Made by a program: the position numbers and the translations under genes. From Thiosocius sp963736445 (GTDB taxonomy: Bacteria > Pseudomonadota > Gammaproteobacteria > Chromatiales > Chromatiaceae): a stretch of 64,000 nt of DNA. The stretch is taken from NCBI GenBank assembly GCA_963736445.1, contig CAVTOY010000004.1, positions 124,001 to 188,000 of the forward strand, read 5' to 3'. Position 1 is the first letter of the stretch. The number at the start of each line of letters is the position of its first letter. Under the pieces are notes generated by a model, which was not told the origin of the DNA, made no database searches, and was given only the letters and a program-made list of their open reading frames with translations. Shown piece by piece: positions 26,087 to 33,629 of the stretch.

Positions 26087-26778
26087 GCCAGACCGCGGGC
26101 CGGCGCCGACTGTCTATCGTCGTTCCGGCCCTCAACGAGGCGGGTGGTATCGCCGATCTACTGGCAGATCTCGACCCCTTGCGACACCGCGGACACGAGG
26201 TGATCGTGGTAGACGGCGGCAGCGACGACCCAACGGCGGCGATCGCCGCATCGCGCGCAGATCGTGTAATCACTGCCGAGCGCGGTAGAGCCCGCCAGAT
26301 GAATGCCGGCGCACGGCTCGCCAGCGGCGATGTACTGTGGTTTCTGCATGCCGACAGTCGCGTACCCCCGGAGGCCGCAGTCGCCGTCATCGGGGCCTGC
26401 GCCGCCGGCTGCGCCTGGGGGCGATTCGACGTGCGGCTGTCAGGCCGGCAAGCACTGCTGCGCGTGATCGAGCGGGTGATGAATCTGCGCTCCTGTCTCA
26501 CCGGTGTCGCCACCGGCGACCAGGGCATATTCGTTACCCGCGCGACCTTCGAGGCGGTGGGCGGTTTCCCAGAGATCCCGCTGATGGAGGACATCGCACT
26601 CAGTAAGGCGCTGCGCCGCCTTGGGGCCCCCGAATGCATCCGGCAGCCGCGCCTGCTGGCATCGAGCCGGCGCTGGGAAAAACACGGCATCCTCCCGACA
26701 ATGATCCTGATGTGGCGTCTGCGCCTGGCCTTCGCGCTCGGTGCGGCACCTGCGGATCTGGCGCGACGCTACCCGTGA
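26083..26778 (+). CDS. Family 2 glycosyltransferase (TIGR04283, arsenosugar-type)
   Basis: This 231-residue GT-A-fold enzyme starts RLSIVVPALNEAGGIADLL. It has the nucleotide-sugar motif VDGGSDD and a DXD-like HADS (WFLHADSRVPP), followed by GVATGDQGIFV and a PLMEDIALSKALRR acceptor motif. Members of this subfamily accompany ArsS-like radical SAM genes and are predicted to build the sugar part of the product. The start is GTG, overlapping the arsS stop by four bases; its stop overlaps the next GTG in the same way. No membrane helix is clear, so it is probably cytoplasmic. Confidence 0.88.
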   Translation: MSQTAGRRRLSIVVPALNEAGGIADLLADLDPLRHRGHEVIVVDGGSDDPTAAIAASRADRVITAERGRARQMNAGARLASGDVLWFLHADSRVPPEAAVAVIGACAAGCAWGRFDVRLSGRQALLRVIERVMNLRSCLTGVATGDQGIFVTRATFEAVGGFPEIPLMEDIALSKALRRLGAPECIRQPRLLASSRRWEKHGILPTMILMWRLRLAFALGAAPADLARRYP

Positions 26779-27407
26779 ATCAGCCGGCCACGGGGCGTCG
26801 CCTGCTGGTATTTGCGCGCAATCCGCTCCCGGGGCGGGTAAAGACGCGTCTGATACCTTCGCTGGGCGCCGTCGCCGCGACGGCGGTCTATCGCCAGCTG
26901 CTGCAAGACACCCTGCTCGCCGCGGCTCAGGTCGCCGGCGTAGACAGCGAGATATGGTTGGACGAGGGCGAGCCGGTGCCCTGGTTGGCGGATATCGCCG
27001 CGGCGCACGGCCTGGCGATTCGGCAGCAGTCCGGACGCGATCTCGGCATGCGCATGCACGCGGCGAGCAGCGCGAGCCTGCGCAGCGCCGAGCGTGTGGT
27101 GCTGATCGGCAGCGACTGTCCGGAGTTCGATCCAAGTTATCTCGAGGCCGCCTTCGCCGCGCTCGCCCAACAGGATGCCGTGCTGGGCCCCGCCGCCGAT
27201 GGCGGCTACGTGCTGATCGGTCTGCGCGCCGCGCCTGCGGTATTGTTCAAAGACATCGCCTGGGGGACCCCGCAGGTCCTGGCGGTAACGCGCGATCGCC
27301 TGCGCCAGCTCGGCTGGCGCTGGACGGAACTGCCGCCGCGCCACGATATCGACGAGCCGGGCGATCTGCAGCGCTTCCCGCGGCTCGCAGCGATCGCCGA
27401 CGGTTAG
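26775..27407 (+). CDS. DUF2064 glycosyltransferase-like protein (TIGR04282)
   Basis: This 210-residue protein has LLVFARNPLPGRVKTRL at the N-terminus, VVLIGSDCPEFDPSYLEAA in the middle and LGPAADGGYVLIGL after it, the signature set of DUF2064. This is a nucleotidyltransferase/GT-A-like fold related to CofC and placed next to ArsS-like genes in many genomes. GTG overlaps the preceding stop by four bases. It completes a three-gene translationally coupled operon. Whether it activates a sugar or transfers one is not known from the sequence. Confidence 0.87.
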   Translation: MNQPATGRRLLVFARNPLPGRVKTRLIPSLGAVAATAVYRQLLQDTLLAAAQVAGVDSEIWLDEGEPVPWLADIAAAHGLAIRQQSGRDLGMRMHAASSASLRSAERVVLIGSDCPEFDPSYLEAAFAALAQQDAVLGPAADGGYVLIGLRAAPAVLFKDIAWGTPQVLAVTRDRLRQLGWRWTELPPRHDIDEPGDLQRFPRLAAIADG

Positions 27408-27461
27408 CCATCGCGGGGTAAACTGCCGCGCAACGCGACGACTGTTGTATAAGGAGCTACA

Positions 27462-27692
27462 TTGAACTGGTTCGATCGACTACCGCTGACACTTTTCATC
27501 GCGGCCGCGCTCACGCTGGGCCTGGCGCCGTTCGCTCCCGAACCCCACGTCTGGGAAAAACTGAAGATGCTCACCGCGGGCGACCTGACCCGTCCGATCG
27601 ATATCTTCGACCTGCTGTTGCATGCCACGCCCTGGGTGCTGCTGCTGCTCAAACTCTATCGTCAGGCCCTCCACCGGGGCTCGACGACATGA
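27462..27692 (+). CDS. Small two-helix membrane protein
   Basis: This 76-residue protein begins at TTG with AAGGAG five bases upstream. It has two hydrophobic segments (about 7-27 and 49-64) around a conserved-looking loop with HVWEKLKMLTAGDLTRPIDIFDLLLH. I recall similar short proteins in gammaproteobacteria, sometimes labelled RND transporter, but the length rules out a transporter. Its function is unknown. It follows the arsS-type operon by 54 bases and may be expressed from a -10-like TAAACT near 27419-27424. Confidence 0.75.
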   Translation: MNWFDRLPLTLFIAAALTLGLAPFAPEPHVWEKLKMLTAGDLTRPIDIFDLLLHATPWVLLLLKLYRQALHRGSTT

Positions 27693-27989
27693 GCCTCGCA
27701 TATCAAAACATAGCAATAGTCAACATCCGTTAACAATTCTAACTATCTGTCTTTTCTCTATTTTAAGCATCGATCGGAGCCCGGCAAGCGCCCGGCCGGG
27801 CCTTCAGTAGCAGCGCCTCGTGCCCGCAGCGTGGAGTGGGGGCGAACCCGCATCCCAGGCAAGCACCCGCAGACCGATCGACACAGCAGGACCACTGTCG
27901 CGCGGGTAAACTGCTAGGTCATACTAAGAGACGGCGACGCGACCGGGAGACCGGGCCCGACGACGTCGATCAACGCAGGAACATCGACC
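27693..27989. other. Intergenic region upstream of the Wzz-like gene
   Basis: These 297 bases contain an unusually A+T-rich stretch (about 27699-27772) for this genome, a 12-bp perfect palindrome gcccggccgggc (27790-27801), and a gggtaaactgc box at 27904-27914 that is also found before the preceding gene. A promoter is likely, but I cannot fix its start site. Confidence 0.5.
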
Positions 27990-29966
27990 GTGAACACAAC
28001 GCAGTTGCCGAGCGTCGAGCTCATCCAGGGGCCGCCGCCTTCGGGCGCACCCGCCCAGCCGCAGGGTCGCCGCCTCAAGGTATTCTTCGGCGTGCTCCTG
28101 CTCTCGGCGGCGGTCGGACTGGCGATAGTCTACGGCCGCTCACCGGTGTATCGCGCCGTCGCCTCGATCCTGACCGTCAAGCCAAAGGCCGTGGACATGC
28201 GCAGCGAAGAGGCCGACATCGAGCATGTCGCCATCCAGGGGCGCCTGCTGCTCGGTGAAGAGCTGCTGGGGCGGCTGTCGCAGCGTCTGTCGGAGGAGGG
28301 TGACCAGGCTATCAGCGGGATCGACGCATTGCGCAATGCCCTCTCTGCGGTCCCGGTCCCCGAGACCAACCTGCTCGAGCTGCGTGCCGAGGGCGCCGAG
28401 CCCGAACAACTGCAGCGGGTTGTGAACCGCTGGGCGGAGTCTTACGAGGAGTTCCGCGCCGAGGAGATCGAGGCCGCCACTGGACGCACTACCGCCGAGA
28501 TCGAAGATCAGCAGGCACAGCTACAGGTCAAGATCGACGATGCGCGCCTGGAGCTGCAGCGGTTTCGGGAGGCCCATGACATCGTCAGCCTCGAACGCGA
28601 AGAGAACCGCAGTCTCGCCCAGCTGAAGGGATTGAATAACTCGCTCAACAAGGCGCGCGAGACGCTAATCGAGGCACAGGCGCGCAAGGCCGCCGTCGAC
28701 GAGGCGATCGCGCGCGGCGAGACCGTGATCCCGAGCGAGCAGAAATCCGATATCTCCAGACTTAAGCTCGATGTTTCGCGCATGCGCGCACGCATGGCGG
28801 ACCTCCGACAGCAATACACCCAGCGTTACATCGATCGCGACCCGGTGCTCAAGTCCCTGCCCGCTGTGCTCAGCGAGATGGAAAGCGAATTGGCCCAGGC
28901 GCTGCAGATCGCCAGGGTGACGGTCACCGACGAGGCCCAGCAGGAGGTGGCGGCAGCGCAGGTCTCGGTGACCGCGCTGGAGCAGCAACTGGTCGAGCAT
29001 CAACGCGCAGTGCAGGAGTTCACCGAGCGGTTCAAGGAATTCCAGGCGCTGGAGGAAGGTCTGGCCAGGCTCGACGTCCTTTACGCAGAGAACGAGGAAC
29101 GCCTGGCCCAGATCCAGGTGCGCAATCTGAAGAAGTTCCCGCCCATCCAGGTGGTCGAATGGGCGCGGGTGCCGACCCGCCCCATCTACCCGGACTATGA
29201 ACGTGACCTGATGATCGCGCTGGGCGCCTCATTGGTGCTGGCACTGTTCGTTACCTGGCTGGTCGAATACCTCAGCGAAAAATCGCGCCCGGCGCATGCG
29301 GGACCCTATCTGGGGGTGCGCGTCTATCCCGGTGACCAGGGTCAAAGGCTTACCGCGGCGCCGGCCGACAACCGCCTCGGCTATGCCCAGGATGCCTCGG
29401 CGAACCCGGCCGCTTCGCCGGCGCCACCGGCCAATCTGGCGATCCTGCCGCGCGAACTGGCCGGCACCGAAGTGGCCTCGCTACTCGCGGTGAGCGATCC
29501 GCTCACGGCCAGCTATGCCACACTGTTGCTGTGCGGCATCTCGCCCTACGAACTCCCGCTGTTGCATTCGAGCTGCTTCGATCAGGCGGCCGATCTGGTG
29601 AGCATACCAGGCGCCAGTCGCCGCGATATCCGCCTGGGTGCCGGCGTTTGGCCGCGCCTTGCGCAGGTCGTGGCGACGATGGACGACGCCCAGATGGCGC
29701 TGCCGGTGAGCGATCTGAATGCGCGCCTGGTCCGGGCCGCACAGGATGCGCAGCTCGCGGATCCCGGCAGCATCAATGGGCTGGCCCTGTGGCATACCTA
29801 TGTGATCTACCTGATACGCCAGGGCATCGATGCCTCGGCGCTGGCCGGCCGTGCCGGCGCCGTTCCCTCCGATGTGTACGCGGTGCTGATGCACTATGCC
29901 CCGGCGGGCGGAAGTCGCCCGCTGAGCAGCATCGACTTCACTTATCCGGCCCTGACGACCGCCTAG
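27990..29966 (+). CDS. Wzz/GumC-like polysaccharide co-polymerase with extra C-terminal domain
   Basis: This 658-residue inner-membrane protein has a first helix at about 32-48, a long periplasmic coiled-coil region, a PxxP-like stretch (ARVPTRPIYPDYERDL) and a second helix at about 408-428. This is the layout of chain-length determinants for surface polysaccharide. It then continues for about 230 residues, a Pro/Ala-rich linker (about 440-485) followed by a compact domain I do not recognise (LAGTEVASLL onwards). No Walker motifs are seen, so the tail is not the usual tyrosine kinase. The start is GTG with AGGAA eight bases upstream. No other polysaccharide gene is adjacent. Confidence 0.8.
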   Translation: MNTTQLPSVELIQGPPPSGAPAQPQGRRLKVFFGVLLLSAAVGLAIVYGRSPVYRAVASILTVKPKAVDMRSEEADIEHVAIQGRLLLGEELLGRLSQRLSEEGDQAISGIDALRNALSAVPVPETNLLELRAEGAEPEQLQRVVNRWAESYEEFRAEEIEAATGRTTAEIEDQQAQLQVKIDDARLELQRFREAHDIVSLEREENRSLAQLKGLNNSLNKARETLIEAQARKAAVDEAIARGETVIPSEQKSDISRLKLDVSRMRARMADLRQQYTQRYIDRDPVLKSLPAVLSEMESELAQALQIARVTVTDEAQQEVAAAQVSVTALEQQLVEHQRAVQEFTERFKEFQALEEGLARLDVLYAENEERLAQIQVRNLKKFPPIQVVEWARVPTRPIYPDYERDLMIALGASLVLALFVTWLVEYLSEKSRPAHAGPYLGVRVYPGDQGQRLTAAPADNRLGYAQDASANPAASPAPPANLAILPRELAGTEVASLLAVSDPLTASYATLLLCGISPYELPLLHSSCFDQAADLVSIPGASRRDIRLGAGVWPRLAQVVATMDDAQMALPVSDLNARLVRAAQDAQLADPGSINGLALWHTYVIYLIRQGIDASALAGRAGAVPSDVYAVLMHYAPAGGSRPLSSIDFTYPALTTA

Positions 29967-30319
29967 CCGGCGGTCGAAAGTGACATCAGCGACAGCAGAC
30001 AGAAACCCAGGAACACCCCGCCGCCGACCGTTACCAGCGCCCGGGACAACCGGTCGCGCCGCCAATCCGTGCAGCGCGCGGTAGGCCGAGCTGAGACCTG
30101 CTGCCATCGGCCGTCGTGAATGGCCGCCAGCGCCGCAAAATCCTGGCCCTCGCGCAGTATGCGTCGCCCCGCATGCACCCTGACCAGGACGTCCAGCAGC
30201 CCCAGCCCCGGATAATCACGTCGGATCTGCCACACGATATCCGGCGACATCAGGCGCTTACGATAGCGCAGAAAAACGTCGACACCCACGGTCTCGAGAT
30301 CGTCTTGCCAGTTCGTCAT
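29963..30319 (-). CDS. Hypothetical protein with one C-terminal membrane helix
   Basis: This 118-residue protein has a soluble, basic N-terminal part (RYRKRLMSPDIVWQIRRDYPG, then a VRVHAGRRILREG stretch) and one C-terminal helix (about 93-114). AAGGAGA lies six bases before its ATG, which supports a real gene. It converges on the Wzz-like gene; the two stop codons share the four bases CTAG. I do not recognise the family. Confidence 0.68.
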   Translation of the reverse strand: MTNWQDDLETVGVDVFLRYRKRLMSPDIVWQIRRDYPGLGLLDVLVRVHAGRRILREGQDFAALAAIHDGRWQQVSARPTARCTDWRRDRLSRALVTVGGGVFLGFCLLSLMSLSTAG

Positions 30320-30361
30320 GCTGTCTCTCCTTTACCCGGTGGAAATCCGCCTTGTGCGGCG

Positions 30362-30389
30362 TTGACGAAGCGATGATCGCGGCTATAGT
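30362..30389 (+). promoter_or_regulatory. Sigma-70-type promoter of the WYL regulator
   Basis: TTGACG (30362-30367) and TATAGT (30384-30389) are separated by 16 bases, close to the consensus on both sides. Transcription would start near 30396, 24 bases before the ATG. This is the best-formed promoter in the window. Confidence 0.65.
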
Positions 30390-30407
30390 GGCTCATCGAG
30401 TGAGCCA
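30389..30407. promoter_or_regulatory. Palindromic operator at the WYL gene transcription start
   Basis: Seven-base arms tggctca and tgagcca are exact reverse complements around a five-base centre. The palindrome starts at the last base of the -10 box and spans the predicted start site, the place expected for an autorepressor operator. Binding by the WYL protein itself is an inference. Confidence 0.55.
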
Positions 30408-30419
30408 GTAAGGGTCGCA

Positions 30420-31412
30420 ATGAGTCAGACCGAGCGTATCCACCAGATCGTCAGCCGGCTGGAGCACAGCCGCCACCCGGTGCCGATCGCGCGCTTTCTC
30501 GACGAGCTGGAGATATCGCGCGCCACGTTCAAGCGCGATATCGAGTATCTGCGTGACCGGCTGGGTGCACCCATCGAATGGCGGCGCGGTGCGCCCGGGG
30601 AACCGAGGGGCTATGTGCTCGGCGATGATCAGGCAGACGGCAGCGCGGCATTTCGCCTGCATGGCCTATGGTTCAACCAGAGTGAGATCTATGCCCTATT
30701 GATGATGCATCAGCTGGCGAGCAGCATGGAACCTGGCCTGATCACCGCGCAGTCGCATTCGCTGCTGGCCCGGATTACCCACCTGCTGGGAACCGCCGAT
30801 GACGATCCGCAAACGGTGCTTTCGTTCATCCGCGTTCTGCACTCGGCGACCCGGCGCAGGAGCAGTGCCTGGTTCGAAGTGATCGCGCGCGCCACTGTGC
30901 GCCGCCGCCGCCTGGATATCCGCTACTACACCCGCAGCCGCGATGCTCTCGGTGAGCGCAGGGTATCGCCACAGCGTCTACTGCACTATCGGGAGAACTG
31001 GTATCTGCTGGCCTGGTGTCACAAGGTCGACGCACTGCGCCTGTTCGCGCTGGATGCGATCCGCGCCGCCGAGCTGTGCCCGCAGACCGCCAAGCAGTTA
31101 GCGCAACGACGTCTCGACGAGGCCATGGGGAGCGGCTTCGGGATCTTCGGCGGCAGAGCAACCCAACGTGCGCGACTGCGCTTTTCGCCGGATGCCGCAC
31201 GCTGGATCGCCGACGAGGTATGGCATCCGCAGCAAAAGACCCAGTGGGACGGCGACCACCTGATCATACAGCTACCCTATGCGCAGACCCGCGAACTGGC
31301 GATGGAGATACTCAAGTACGGCAGCGACGTCGAGGTCCTGGGGCCGCCCAGCCTGCGCAGCGAGATCCAGTCCCTGCTAGCTGCGGCGCTCGCCCGCTAC
31401 CGGGACGGATAA
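30420..31412 (+). CDS. WYL-domain transcriptional regulator
   Basis: This 330-residue regulator has an N-terminal winged helix-turn-helix (RFLDELEISRATFKRDIEYLRDRL, about 24-47), then a WYL domain (ARATVRRRRLDIRYYTRS, RRVSPQRLLHYRENWYLLAW, LRLFALDAIRAAEL), then a WCX-type C-terminal extension. WYL domains sense nucleic acid or nucleotides. Relatives such as BrxR and CapW repress phage-defence loci, while others (PafBC) respond to DNA damage. A promoter with an operator-like palindrome precedes it. It converges on the DUF2130 gene across 19 bases. Confidence 0.92.
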   Translation: MSQTERIHQIVSRLEHSRHPVPIARFLDELEISRATFKRDIEYLRDRLGAPIEWRRGAPGEPRGYVLGDDQADGSAAFRLHGLWFNQSEIYALLMMHQLASSMEPGLITAQSHSLLARITHLLGTADDDPQTVLSFIRVLHSATRRRSSAWFEVIARATVRRRRLDIRYYTRSRDALGERRVSPQRLLHYRENWYLLAWCHKVDALRLFALDAIRAAELCPQTAKQLAQRRLDEAMGSGFGIFGGRATQRARLRFSPDAARWIADEVWHPQQKTQWDGDHLIIQLPYAQTRELAMEILKYGSDVEVLGPPSLRSEIQSLLAAALARYRDG

Positions 31413-31431
31413 TCGAGATCGGTAAAATCGG

Positions 31432-32700
31432 CTACTGCGAGGGCAGCAGCCCGATATCGTCCAGCTGCGGCAATGCCTCCTGCGACACCCCCTGAAGCTC
31501 GCCGCACATCCCCAGCATATTGCTGGTGATGCGTTCGAGCTGCGCCTCGCGCTTCTTCCACATACGCTGCATGGCGCTTTTCTCCTTGTCGAGATCTTCG
31601 CGCATCTGTTGATAGGCATCGACCACCGCGCGGACCTTCTGCGCAAACTGCGCACTGGTGACGTAGTTGTACAGGGCCTCCATGGATTCGCCCTTGCCGG
31701 CCTCGATCGCCTTTTGGCGCTGTGATTCGATCAACACGGTGCGCAAGGCCTCGGCCAGCGCCTTGACCAGGTCCGGACGCACCAGCCAGACGCCTTCGTA
31801 CGCCACCATTGCCTCGGTGATCCCGGCCGGAAAGGCCGTGCTGACCAGCACCGCCAGCTCGCCGCCGGCGGCCTGCTGGTCGTCCTTGAGCTTGCCGATC
31901 CAGGCGTTCGACCAGTGCTCCGCGCGCTTGGTCTCCCATATGATCCGGCCGCATATCACCCCCGAGCGCAGGCGAACGGTCTGGATCACATCCGCGCCCC
32001 GCGCGCCCTTGCGCACCGGCTCGATACCGTCGAATGGAAATGCGCTACCGAGGAGCGCCTCGAGTTCCAACTCCAAGACCTCGCCCTGCAGCTGCTGCGA
32101 GCCCTGCTCGAGCTTGCGTTTCAGGTCCTCGTTAGCCCTTTGCGCATCATCGATCTTCTTGCGCCATTCGGCCTCGCGCAGCCTGAAGGCATCGGCGGTG
32201 GTCTGCTCGATGCGCTGGCGCTCGGCGTCCACGCGGCGTTGGATCTCGAGCGCCATCTCTTTCTGTTTTTCCTCCAGCGCCGATTTCTCCTGGCGCAGCG
32301 CCAGCTCGGTCTCGCGGTAACCGGCCAGTCTTGCCTCTTTCGCCGTGAGCTCGGCGCGCAGCACCTGCGCCTCCTCCGCGCTCTCGCGGCGGGCTACCTC
32401 CGCGGCCTGTTTCGCGGCCCCCTCGAGCTTTACCTTCATTTTCGCCTCGGCCGCCGCGCTCTGCGTCAATTGTTCCTGGAGCTGCTCAATCTGCTCACCG
32501 AAACGCCGGGCCGCCGCACGGTCGGCGTCCGCGATTAGCGATTCGCGCAGCTGGCGTCGCTCGCCATCGAGCATCGCTGCATACTCGGACTCGTAGCGTT
32601 CGATCAACTGGTGGGCGATGGCGTCCTGCAGCACAAAGTCCGTGCCGCAATGCGGACAGGCCACCTTGTCAAAGGCATCGATAATGATCTTCTTGCTCAA
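31432..32700 (-). CDS. DUF2130 protein: zinc-ribbon-like N-terminus, coiled coil, nuclease-like core
   Basis: This 422-residue protein starts with a CPHCGTDF motif near residue 16, continues as a long coiled coil (about 40-205), and ends in the DUF2130 domain. In that domain GADVIQTV and IIWETKRAEHWSNAWIGKLKDDQ present a D...ExK arrangement like PD-(D/E)XK nucleases; this is my reading of the motif. The start is placed at TTG 32700 because AGGAGG (coding strand) ends eight bases before it. The upstream ATG at 32718 overlaps that ribosome site, and the longest open frame runs back through the inserted mobile element. The role is unknown. Confidence 0.85.
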   Translation of the reverse strand: MSKKIIIDAFDKVACPHCGTDFVLQDAIAHQLIERYESEYAAMLDGERRQLRESLIADADRAAARRFGEQIEQLQEQLTQSAAAEAKMKVKLEGAAKQAAEVARRESAEEAQVLRAELTAKEARLAGYRETELALRQEKSALEEKQKEMALEIQRRVDAERQRIEQTTADAFRLREAEWRKKIDDAQRANEDLKRKLEQGSQQLQGEVLELELEALLGSAFPFDGIEPVRKGARGADVIQTVRLRSGVICGRIIWETKRAEHWSNAWIGKLKDDQQAAGGELAVLVSTAFPAGITEAMVAYEGVWLVRPDLVKALAEALRTVLIESQRQKAIEAGKGESMEALYNYVTSAQFAQKVRAVVDAYQQMREDLDKEKSAMQRMWKKREAQLERITSNMLGMCGELQGVSQEALPQLDDIGLLPSQ

Positions 32701-32744
32701 TCGGATCCCCTCCTGCATGCGGCAACGGCGCCGCCGCATCCACC

Positions 32745-32992
32745 CTAGCCCGGAAATCTCACCAGGCGAACGGCCATAACTGGCAAACAATTTCTCCAAC
32801 ACGATGTTAGGTTTTTTGCTGCCCTCAGGTGAATGACAGTATGTTCTATGTGGGTTTCGGAACGATTTGGCCTTCGCATCTTGGGCGATCCTTCTCAAAC
32901 CATAGCTACGGCTATGCTTTTTCAAACGATCACCCAACCTGCTTGGCCCTATCGCCCCAAAATCCCACATCCCGGTGAGATTTCCGGGCTAG
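32745..32992. mobile_element. 248-bp MITE-like element with 19-bp perfect inverted repeats, IS630-type target
   Basis: The ends 32745-32763 and 32974-32992 are exact 19-base reverse complements (ctagcccgg at the outer left, ccgggctag at the outer right). The outermost CTAG on both sides fits insertion at a CTAG target with TA duplication, which is the habit of IS630/Tc1-mariner elements. Inside are no complete gene and a hairpin at 32901-32916 (catagc/gctatg). It sits 12 bases after the alarmone hydrolase stop and about 45 bases before the DUF2130 start. Confidence 0.75.
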
Positions 32993-33004
32993 CCGGGGAC
33001 GGAG

Positions 33005-33541
33005 TCAGGCCGGTCGCTGCCGATAGACCGCGTCGAATAACGCCTCCAGTTCAGGATACTCTCCCCGCAGGCCGTCGATCACCTGTTTCGCCCAGTCGAA
33101 ATAGGCCTGACGGCGCGCCAAGGTCCAACCGGTGGGCGGATTGTCGGCGACATCACGCAGATTGCAGATCTTGTCCGCCAGTTTCACTGCCCGCGCCGGC
33201 CGCGACAGTCGGTGCGCCTTATCGATCTGCGCTTGTTTGCAGGCCTGTCCGCTCTGCGTCTTGTCATCAGTCACCTCTTCGACGATGGCGCAAACCGTCG
33301 CGCCGAAGCGCGCGTCGATTTCCTCCGGGGTCGTCTCGGTATCTTCGATGGTGTCATGCAGAACGGCAGCGACAATGGTGTTCAGCTCGGTCACGCCGCC
33401 TTCGTTTACCAGGACATCCGCCAGCGCCAGCGGGTGATTGATATAAGGTGATGCCGCCTCGTCCTTGCGTCGCTGGTCCTTGTGCTTGTGCGCAGCGAAG
33501 CCGATCGCCTCGACCAGCAGAGACAGTTCCTCTCGATTCAT
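33005..33541 (-). CDS. MESH1-like HD-domain small alarmone hydrolase
   Basis: This 178-residue single-domain protein matches the hydrolase half of RelA/SpoT: HKHKDQRRKDE and YINHP with metal-binding histidines, VLHDTIEDT with the HD pair, and VKLADKICNLRD. It should break down (p)ppGpp or a related nucleotide, as MESH1-type enzymes do; human MESH1 also acts on NADPH. No synthetase domain is fused. It diverges from the DUF2779 gene and is followed by the MITE-like insertion. Confidence 0.9.
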   Translation of the reverse strand: MNREELSLLVEAIGFAAHKHKDQRRKDEAASPYINHPLALADVLVNEGGVTELNTIVAAVLHDTIEDTETTPEEIDARFGATVCAIVEEVTDDKTQSGQACKQAQIDKAHRLSRPARAVKLADKICNLRDVADNPPTGWTLARRQAYFDWAKQVIDGLRGEYPELEALFDAVYRQRPA

Positions 33542-33629
33542 GGCTCTCCACCTCAGATACTGCAGCGGCGCAGCGCAGTGAAAACTTGATTAGACTCTGC
33601 GCTTCCGCCAAACGCGAGGACCCATCGGC

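Noticed and set aside
32701..32970. Longer DUF2130 protein starting at the far upstream ATG (32970)
   Set aside because: The extra 90 codons come from the inserted element; a strong ribosome site stands before TTG 32700.
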